From contig NZ_JAMXIB010000006.1 in assembly GCF_024006985.1 (NCBI RefSeq), forward strand, positions 1 to 64,000: a DNA stretch of 64,000 bases. Direction: 5' to 3'. Shown here one piece after another: positions 58,373 to 64,000 of the stretch. A model generated the notes under the pieces. That model saw only the letters and a list, made by a program, of their open reading frames with translations, was not told the origin of the DNA and made no database searches. This stretch comes from Robiginitalea marina (GTDB lineage: Bacteria > Bacteroidota > Bacteroidia > Flavobacteriales > Flavobacteriaceae). The position numbers and the translations under genes were made by a program. Positions within the stretch are counted from its first letter, which is position 1, and each line of letters starts with the position of its first letter.

Positions 58373-59848
58373 ATGAAGCGTAAACCCTGGATTGTATCCT
58401 TCCTTTTTGTCCTGCTGCTTTCTTGCGGGGGGAAGGTTGAAGCACCCCAAGCAGCAGCGGAACCGCGGGGAACGGAAAACGCTGCCTACAAATGGGCGGA
58501 GATGGCCCTGGAGGCCACGGCCCTCGACACAGAACGGTTCAAGCCAAGACCCACGGTAACCTCGCGCTACCTCGGCCTTATTTTTACGGCCGTCTTCGAT
58601 GCCTGGTCGCGATACGATGCCGAGGCCCTGCCGGTGTACCTCGAAGGGGTTGAACGCCGCCCGGCTTTGGAACACACCCTGTCCAACAAGGAAATAGCGA
58701 TAAGCTATGCCGCTTACCGCACCCTCAATGAATATTACTTTTCCGATAAGGAGCTCTTTCGCGGCTTTATGCTGGGCCTGGGGCTCGACCCGGCCGACAT
58801 GAGCCTGGACCCCAATACCCCTGTTGGCATTGGGAACCTGGCGGCCAGGGCGGTCATCGAAGCCCGGAAGAACGATGGGGCCAACCAGTACGGGGAAGAA
58901 GCCGGCTCCGGGGGGGAACCCTATTTCGACTATACCGGGTACGCGCCTGTGAACGACCCCGACACCAACGTGGATATCAACCGCTGGCAGCCCAAATACT
59001 TTTCCGACGGACAGGGAGGGGTTTATGCCCCGGGATGCCTGACCCCGTTCTGGCAAAAGGTTAAGCCAGTAACCCTCGATTCTGCGAGCCAGTTCCGCCC
59101 AGGGCCCCCACCGCTGGTAGGGTCCGAACAGCTGGAACGGGAAGTCAGGGAGGTGATCGAGATGCAGGCCAACCTGACTGACCACGACAAGGCTCTGGTG
59201 GAATTCATGCGCGACGGCCCGAAATCGGTGCAACAGGCCGGTCACTGGCTCAGGTTTGCCCAGGACGTTTCCCGAAGGGACGGGCACACCCTGGATGAAG
59301 ATGTGAAAATGTACTTCCTGAACCAGATTACCGCCATGGATGCCTTTATCGCTTCCTGGGACTCCAAAATGTACTACGATTATGCCCGCCCCTATGCCCT
59401 GGTCCACGAATATTACCAGGACCAGGTCATAAAAGCCTGGGGCGGCCCCGGAAAGGGGATTACCGACCTGCCCGGGCAGCAATGGCGCCCGTACTCGCCC
59501 GAGACCTTCCTGTGCCCGCCCTTCCCGAGTTATACCTCGGGCCACAGCACGGTAAGCGGGGCATGTGCGGAAGCCCTCCGCCTCTTTACGGGGGATGACC
59601 ATTTCGGGGAGGAAGTGCGGCTGGTCCCCGGGGTACTGACCGAAACCGACCCGGCCCATTACGGGGATACCGTTACCCTGAAATTCCCAACCTTTACGGA
59701 AACCGCAGAAATGGCGGGTATCTCAAGGGTAATGGGGGGCTACCACATCCAGGCCGACAACGTGGCCGGCCTGCAACTCGGACGGGATGTCGCCCACAAG
59801 GCATGGGAATTCTATAACCAGCACCTCGGAAAAGGGGGGCCAAAATAG
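58373..59848 (+). CDS. Vanadium-dependent haloperoxidase-like lipoprotein
   Basis: A 491-residue lipoprotein (signal KRKPWIVSFLFVLLLSC) of the PAP2/vanadium haloperoxidase family. All vanadate-binding residues of VCPO-type enzymes are present in order: K332 and R339 (SKMYYDYARP), S389-G390-H391 (PSYTSGHSTVSG), R452 and H458 (RVMGGYHIQADN). It is probably anchored in the envelope and oxidises halides with peroxide, or acts as an acid phosphatase; the fold serves both. Start chosen at the lipoprotein leader; an upstream frame through the preceding gene is artificial. Confidence 0.88.
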   Translation: MKRKPWIVSFLFVLLLSCGGKVEAPQAAAEPRGTENAAYKWAEMALEATALDTERFKPRPTVTSRYLGLIFTAVFDAWSRYDAEALPVYLEGVERRPALEHTLSNKEIAISYAAYRTLNEYYFSDKELFRGFMLGLGLDPADMSLDPNTPVGIGNLAARAVIEARKNDGANQYGEEAGSGGEPYFDYTGYAPVNDPDTNVDINRWQPKYFSDGQGGVYAPGCLTPFWQKVKPVTLDSASQFRPGPPPLVGSEQLEREVREVIEMQANLTDHDKALVEFMRDGPKSVQQAGHWLRFAQDVSRRDGHTLDEDVKMYFLNQITAMDAFIASWDSKMYYDYARPYALVHEYYQDQVIKAWGGPGKGITDLPGQQWRPYSPETFLCPPFPSYTSGHSTVSGACAEALRLFTGDDHFGEEVRLVPGVLTETDPAHYGDTVTLKFPTFTETAEMAGISRVMGGYHIQADNVAGLQLGRDVAHKAWEFYNQHLGKGGPK

Positions 59849-59897
59849 CCCCTTTGGACGGCCCGCATCCGACTTTGAGCACCTTAAAACCAACGCA

Positions 59898-61163
59898 ATG
59901 AACATCGTATCGCTGGAAACGGCGGCATCCTTTGTAAAATCCGGGGACCGGATTTTCGTCCAGGGGGCAGCAATGACCCCAAACGCCCTTGTCAACGCCA
60001 TCTGTGAACGGTACGGCGAACTCCGTGACGTGGAGGTGGTCTCCATCCATACCGAAGGCCCCGTAAACTACGCCCTGTCGCCCTACAGCCAGGCGTTTAA
60101 AATTAACACCTGCTTTGTCGGGTCAAACGTCCGCAAGGCAGTGAATACCCAACAGGGCGACTACATCCCGATTTTCCTCAGCGAAATCCACCTGCTGTTC
60201 CGTAGGGGCCTGCTCCCCCTCGACGTGGCCGTGGTCCAGGTTTCGCCCCCCGACCGCCACGGGTTCTGTTCCCTGGGGGTCTCGGTAGATGTTACCCTCC
60301 CGGCGGTGCAAACGGCCAAAAAAGTGATCGCCCAGCTAAACCCGCATGTACCCAGGACCCACGGGGATGGCATCATCCACATCAGCCAGATCGACGCCCT
60401 TGTGGAAGTGGCTGCCCCCCTGCACCTCCATCCCCAGGGCGACATTACCGATACGGAAGCGGAAATCGGCCGAAACGTGGCCTCGCTGATCGAAGATGGG
60501 GCCACCCTGCAAATGGGGATCGGGAACATCCCCAATGCCGTGCTAAGCAACCTCTCCGGGCACCGCCGCCTGGGGGTACACACGGAAATGTTCTCCGACG
60601 GCTTGCTGCCGCTGATCCAAAAAGGGGTGATCACCGGGGAAGAAAAGGAAATCAAGACGGGGAAGATCGTGACCTGCTTTGCGGCCGGTTCCCAGGCCCT
60701 GTACGACTTTGTCGACGACAATCCCCTGGTGCATTTCAAAGAGGCCGCCTATACCAATGACACGGCCCTGATCCGCAGAAACCCTAAGGTAACCGCCATC
60801 AACAGCGCCATAGAGATCGACCTCACCGGGCAGGTCTGTGCCGACACCATTGGCACCCTGCAGTATTCCGGGGTAGGCGGCCAGATGGATTTTATCCGGG
60901 CGGCTTCCCTTTCAGAAGGGGGAAAGCCGATCATCGCCCTGACTTCCACCACGGCCAAGGGGGTTTCAAAAATCACCCCATTCCTGAAACACGGGGCAGG
61001 CGTAACGACCACCCGGGCCCACGTGCATTACGTCGCCACGGAATACGGCGTGGTCAACCTGTACGGCAAAAACCTGAAACAGCGCGCCCGGGCCCTGACC
61101 TCCATAGCCCATCCGGACCACCGGGAAGCCCTGGAGCAGGCCGCCAGGGAGCGGTTTGGCTGA
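59898..61163 (+). CDS. Acetyl-CoA hydrolase/CoA-transferase family protein
   Basis: A 421-residue CoA-transferase (acetyl-CoA hydrolase/4-hydroxybutyrate CoA-transferase group) from MNIVSLETAASFVKSGDRIFVQG. The glutamate that forms the CoA thioester is in LGVHTEMFSDG; GIGNIPNAVL, YSGVGGQMDFIRAA and TSTTAKGVSKI are family blocks. It moves CoA between short-chain acids in the cytosol, perhaps acetate and succinate; the acid pair cannot be told. 49 bp after the haloperoxidase-like gene and followed by a long hairpin. Confidence 0.92.
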   Translation: MNIVSLETAASFVKSGDRIFVQGAAMTPNALVNAICERYGELRDVEVVSIHTEGPVNYALSPYSQAFKINTCFVGSNVRKAVNTQQGDYIPIFLSEIHLLFRRGLLPLDVAVVQVSPPDRHGFCSLGVSVDVTLPAVQTAKKVIAQLNPHVPRTHGDGIIHISQIDALVEVAAPLHLHPQGDITDTEAEIGRNVASLIEDGATLQMGIGNIPNAVLSNLSGHRRLGVHTEMFSDGLLPLIQKGVITGEEKEIKTGKIVTCFAAGSQALYDFVDDNPLVHFKEAAYTNDTALIRRNPKVTAINSAIEIDLTGQVCADTIGTLQYSGVGGQMDFIRAASLSEGGKPIIALTSTTAKGVSKITPFLKHGAGVTTTRAHVHYVATEYGVVNLYGKNLKQRARALTSIAHPDHREALEQAARERFG

Positions 61164-61185
61164 ACCTGCGGCGCTTGCCTAAAAA

Positions 61186-61225
61186 GGGAAAGGAGGGTGC
61201 CTTTGCAGGCATTCCCCCCTTTCCC
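61186..61225. terminator. Long hairpin between CoA-transferase and usp
   Basis: Arms GGGAAAGG-a-GGGTGCC and GGCA-tt-CCC-c-CCTTTCCC form an imperfect 15-bp stem. It lies 22 bases after the CoA-transferase stop and 23 bases after the convergent usp stop; no long T tract. Confidence 0.6.
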
Positions 61226-61248
61226 AGACAGCAACTAAAAAAATAGGA

Positions 61249-62070
61249 TCAGATTTTAAAGGTGATTACCGGGATCGTGGAATGGTTCGCGATGTCTTCG
61301 CCGATGCTACCCATGAAGAAGTGTGATATCCCCTTCCTTCCATGGGTCGGGATCCCAATCAGGTCGGCATTTATGCTTTCGCTGTAGTTCAGCACCCCGC
61401 GCTCCACACTGTAATCACTGAATTTTTTCACCTTCAGGTCCACGCTGGCCCTGTCGAGGAATTTGTCAATTTGCCCGTCCATATCGGCTTCGCTCAAAAA
61501 GTGGTCCCCGGGGGTATTGATGTACACCGGCTTTAATTCCGCCTTAAACATTTCCGCAAAAGATTTGGCCTTCAGGAAGGCCGGAAGGTTCTTTTCCTGG
61601 AAATCGCAGGCGAACACAAAGGTCCTGATCTGGAATTTGGGCCTCCGCTTCTTGACCACGATCACCGGGATGTCGGAATGGCGAACCACCCGCTCGGCAT
61701 TCGAGCCGATAAAGATTTCCTGCAGCCCGTCGGTGCCGTGGGACCCCATCACAATCAGGTCTGCCCCGTGCTTGGCGGCCACTTCATTGACTTCGGAGAA
61801 TACCTTGTAGTGCTTGATCACCGGGGTGACCGTAATGCCTTTCAGGTACTCCTTGTCGAGGAATTCCCCAAGCCGCTTTTCTGCTGCCTTAAGCAGGAAA
61901 ACCGTCTGTTCCGGGTGGTACGCCTCGGAAGACGAAATCATGGCGTAGTTCAGTTCCAGCATGTGCAGGACAATGATCTCGGACGTATAGCGCTGGGCCA
62001 GGGAAGCCGCTACCTCAAGGGCATATTCGGATTGCTGGCTGAAATCAACGGGGACAATAATGGTTTTCAT
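61249..62070 (-). CDS. Tandem-domain universal stress protein (second)
   Basis: A 273-residue protein with two UspA domains, N-terminus MKTIIVPVDFSQQSEYALEVAASLA. The ATP-binding pattern is complete in the first domain (VMGSHGTDGLQEIFIGSNAERVV) and nearly so in the second (IPTHGRKGISHFFMGSIGEDI). It follows hemN by 14 bp on the same strand and so should share the FNR-controlled hemN promoter. Paralog of the protein at 47787. Confidence 0.92.
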   Translation of the reverse strand: MKTIIVPVDFSQQSEYALEVAASLAQRYTSEIIVLHMLELNYAMISSSEAYHPEQTVFLLKAAEKRLGEFLDKEYLKGITVTPVIKHYKVFSEVNEVAAKHGADLIVMGSHGTDGLQEIFIGSNAERVVRHSDIPVIVVKKRRPKFQIRTFVFACDFQEKNLPAFLKAKSFAEMFKAELKPVYINTPGDHFLSEADMDGQIDKFLDRASVDLKVKKFSDYSVERGVLNYSESINADLIGIPTHGRKGISHFFMGSIGEDIANHSTIPVITFKI

Positions 62071-62084
62071 GGCTTTGGGTTTAA

Positions 62085-63443
62085 TTATACGGTCATTGAA
62101 AATAACCTGGTTTCCGGGGCTTTATTGTGTAAACGCAGGTCAAACGCCATACAGATGTTGCGGATAAATGCCCGCCCTGGTTCTGTTACGAGCAAACGGT
62201 CGGGTTCCATGCGGACCAACCCGTCTGCCTCGGTTTCACGGAGCCGTTCCCGGATGTCGCTGAGGGGCCCTTCGGGCAGGCCCAGGTCCCACCGGGTTTC
62301 AAAGCGGCACATCAGGTCGAGGATATGCCTGCGGACCACCTCGTCTTCTTCGCTGAGCACGTGCCCGCGGTACACGGGGATGATGTCGGATTCCAACAGG
62401 TGCTCATATTCCTCGATATTCTTGACATTCTGGGCGAAGCCATACCAGCTGTCGCTGATGCTGGAAACCCCCAGCCCGATCATCAGGCGGGTCCTGGAAA
62501 CGGTATACCCCATAAAATTCCGGTGGAGCCCCCCGCTTTGCAGCGCCCGGTACAGGCCGTCCGAAGGCAGGGCATAATGGTCCATGCCGATGTCTTTATA
62601 GCCCGATTCGACCAGCATGTTCCTGCCCATTTCGTATTGCTGCCGCTTTACTTCGGCCGTGGGGAGGTCCGATTCCCTGAAGCCCCGCTGGCCATTCCCC
62701 TTAAGCCAGGGGACGTGGGCATAGCTGTAGAAGGCAATCCGGTCGGGTTGGAGCCCCGCGGTCTTGCGCAGGGTTTCTTCCATGTGGGAAACCGTTTGCA
62801 GGGGCAGGCCGTAGATGATGTCGTGGCCCACGGAGGTATACCCTTCCTCCCTTGAAATCCGGGTGATTTCAGCGACCTGCTCGAAGGTCTGGATCCGGTT
62901 GATGGCCTTTTGGACCGATTCATTGTAATCCTGTACCCCGTAGGAAACCCTTCGAAACCCGGCTTCATACAACACCCTCAGGTGTTCCCGGGTGGTATTG
63001 CCCGGATGCCCTTCAAAGCTGAATTCCCAGTCTTCGGCCCGGTCGGCGTGGCTGAAAATCCCCCTGAGGAGGACCTGCAGGTTTTCCGGGGAAAAAAAGG
63101 TGGGGGTACCGCCCCCAAGGTGCAGCTCGCGGATCACGGGCCGGTGCCCGAAAAGCCTGCGATACAGTTCCCATTCCTTCAGCAGGGACCGGATATAGGG
63201 CATTTCCACATCGTGCCTTTTGGTGATGCGCTTATGGCAGCCGCAAAAGGTACACATGCTTTCGCAAAAGGGCAGGTGGATATAGAGGCTGATGCCGCTC
63301 GTGTCGTTGCTTTCCTGAAAACTCCGCGCCACGGTTTCCTTCCATTTTTCCCCTGAAAAGCCGTCCAGGTCCCAGTAGGGAACCGTGGGGTAGCTCGTAT
63401 AGCGGGGGCCCGGCACGTTGTATTTTTGAACAAGGTCGCACAT
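62085..63443 (-). CDS. hemN: Oxygen-independent coproporphyrinogen III oxidase
   Basis: Radical SAM enzyme that makes protoporphyrinogen IX in heme synthesis without oxygen. The 452-residue protein has the HemN-specific cysteines C60-x3-C64-x2-C67-x-C69 (FCESMCTFCGC), GPRYTSYPT at the N-terminus, GGGTPTFFS, FEGHPGNTT and RVSYGVQDYNESVQKAINRIQ. The C-terminal HemN domain with YGFAQNVKNIEEY is complete. The usp gene follows by 14 bp. Upstream is an FNR box 33 bp from a perfect -7 element. Confidence 0.96.
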   Translation of the reverse strand: MCDLVQKYNVPGPRYTSYPTVPYWDLDGFSGEKWKETVARSFQESNDTSGISLYIHLPFCESMCTFCGCHKRITKRHDVEMPYIRSLLKEWELYRRLFGHRPVIRELHLGGGTPTFFSPENLQVLLRGIFSHADRAEDWEFSFEGHPGNTTREHLRVLYEAGFRRVSYGVQDYNESVQKAINRIQTFEQVAEITRISREEGYTSVGHDIIYGLPLQTVSHMEETLRKTAGLQPDRIAFYSYAHVPWLKGNGQRGFRESDLPTAEVKRQQYEMGRNMLVESGYKDIGMDHYALPSDGLYRALQSGGLHRNFMGYTVSRTRLMIGLGVSSISDSWYGFAQNVKNIEEYEHLLESDIIPVYRGHVLSEEDEVVRRHILDLMCRFETRWDLGLPEGPLSDIRERLRETEADGLVRMEPDRLLVTEPGRAFIRNICMAFDLRLHNKAPETRLFSMTV

Positions 63444-63468
63444 GGATTTCTCAGTTGCTGTTAGAAAA

Positions 63469-63511
63469 CAAAGCTAGCCCTCCTGGGCCGGGCCACATAT
63501 GACAAATGTCA
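63469..63511 (-). promoter_or_regulatory. FNR-type box and -7 element of hemN-usp
   Basis: TGAC-AAAT-GTCA at 63500-63511 (extended palindrome ATGACAAATGTCAT) is a TGAY-N4-RTCA site. On the minus strand TAGCTTTG (63476-63469) is a perfect TAnnTTTG; centre-to-centre distance is 33 bp. hemN starts 25 bases after this element. Confidence 0.75.
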
Positions 63512-63555
63512 TTTTCGCCTGTTCCCGGCTGGTGGCAGGAAACGCCCGAAGGGGC

Positions 63556-64000
63556 TTAGTAGGTATCCCGGATCCAGTCCACGGGTTTTCGGTGCATCCA
63601 TTTTCCCCGGGTAAAGTCCGGAAAAAACTGCGGGGCCCCATTTTCGGCAATGGAGCGCTCCGAAAGGGGCGTTACGGCGCTCCAGGCGGCCGCATCGTAG
63701 GCGTCTATAGGGGGCGCGATGCCCTGCCTGGCTGACTCCACGAAGGCGTGGAGTACAAAAAAGTCCATACCCCCATGGCCGGCCCCCAGGGCGTACTCCC
63801 CGTATTTCTTCCACAGCGGGTGGTCGTAGGTTTCCAGCCAGGGTTTGGCATCATCCCAGCGGTGGGGTTCGGATTTTCCCTCGATATACATGCGGTTGCC
63901 ATCCACTTCCCACAGGCCGAAGGCCCCCTGCACGCGGAAGCCCAGGGAGTACGGGCGGGGAAGGTTGCAGTCGTGGGTGATCAGGATGGTTTGCCCCGCC
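63556..64000 (-). CDS. Gfo/Idh/MocA family protein, GH109-like (partial)
   Basis: Only the C-terminal 147 codons lie in the window; the reading frame is open to the right edge. GHGGMDFFVLHAFVESARQG and YDAAAWSAVTPLSERSIAENGAPQFFPDFTRGKW are typical of the C-terminal part of Gfo/Idh/MocA-type glycosidases such as GH109 alpha-N-acetylgalactosaminidase. NAD-binding and catalytic parts are not visible, so the activity is inferred. It is read towards hemN but ends 45 bp before the FNR box. Confidence 0.85.
   Translation of the reverse strand, partial: AGQTILITHDCNLPRPYSLGFRVQGAFGLWEVDGNRMYIEGKSEPHRWDDAKPWLETYDHPLWKKYGEYALGAGHGGMDFFVLHAFVESARQGIAPPIDAYDAAAWSAVTPLSERSIAENGAPQFFPDFTRGKWMHRKPVDWIRDTY

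Overview
The window looks like chromosome of a high-GC member of the Flavobacteriaceae (Bacteroidota). Supporting signs are the -7 promoter element TAnnTTTG upstream of many genes, cbb3 oxidase subunits CcoN and CcoO fused in one protein, a periplasmic two-component-propeller sensor fused to a hybrid kinase, and families common in this class (DUF4199, DUF4230, DUF4407, CcoS/CcoG/CcoH set). The base composition recalls genera such as Robiginitalea, but the genus is inference. No phage, insertion sequence, CRISPR array or rRNA was seen.

Layout. 1-2.2 kb: tRNA-Ser, L-asparaginase and a TatD nuclease. 2.2-7.8 kb: a retropepsin-like protein, then a 2-oxoglutarate dehydrogenase operon (sucA, sucB) with an exported M23 peptidase gene between its two enzyme genes. 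7.9-15.1 kb: two putative beta-barrel proteins, a sugar-nucleotide pair (DegT-family aminotransferase, galE), Kdo transferase, a sugar transporter and a 42-residue membrane peptide. 15.2-21.7 kb: tRNA threonylcarbamoylation (Sua5), a rhomboid-like protease beside a GNAT-nitrilase fusion, two tRNA-Leu loci each next to a defective copy carrying the same 18-bp palindrome, and small membrane and lipoprotein genes. 21.7-28.2 kb: a signalling operon of hybrid histidine kinase, single-domain response regulator and GAF-adenylate cyclase. 28.3-38.5 kb: dipeptidase, DUF4407, a four-gene operon ending in a membrane-anchored MutS-like ATPase, cyclase-family hydrolase, hemW, ruvC. 38.5-47.1 kb: nitroreductase, a LysR regulator divergent from a complete histidine degradation operon hutH-I-U-G, then homogentisate dioxygenase. 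47.3-47.4 kb: a candidate small RNA. 47.5-63.5 kb: a microaerobic-respiration island.

The respiration island is the most coherent system. A Crp/Fnr regulator is divergent from ccoI-ccoS-ccoNO-ccoQ-ccoP-ccoG-ccoH and a TauE/SafE-family membrane protein; two universal stress proteins and hemN (oxygen-independent heme synthesis) lie close by. Three sites of form TGAY-N4-RTCA lie upstream of usp, ccoI and hemN. In each case the site centre is 33 bp from a -7-like element. The ccoI site also sits 35 bp from a -7-like element facing the regulator itself. This gives an internally supported FNR-type regulon linking copper loading, oxidase assembly, anaerobic heme synthesis and stress proteins. A vanadium-haloperoxidase-like lipoprotein and a CoA-transferase follow on their own promoter. 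The window ends inside a Gfo/Idh/MocA (GH109-like) gene.
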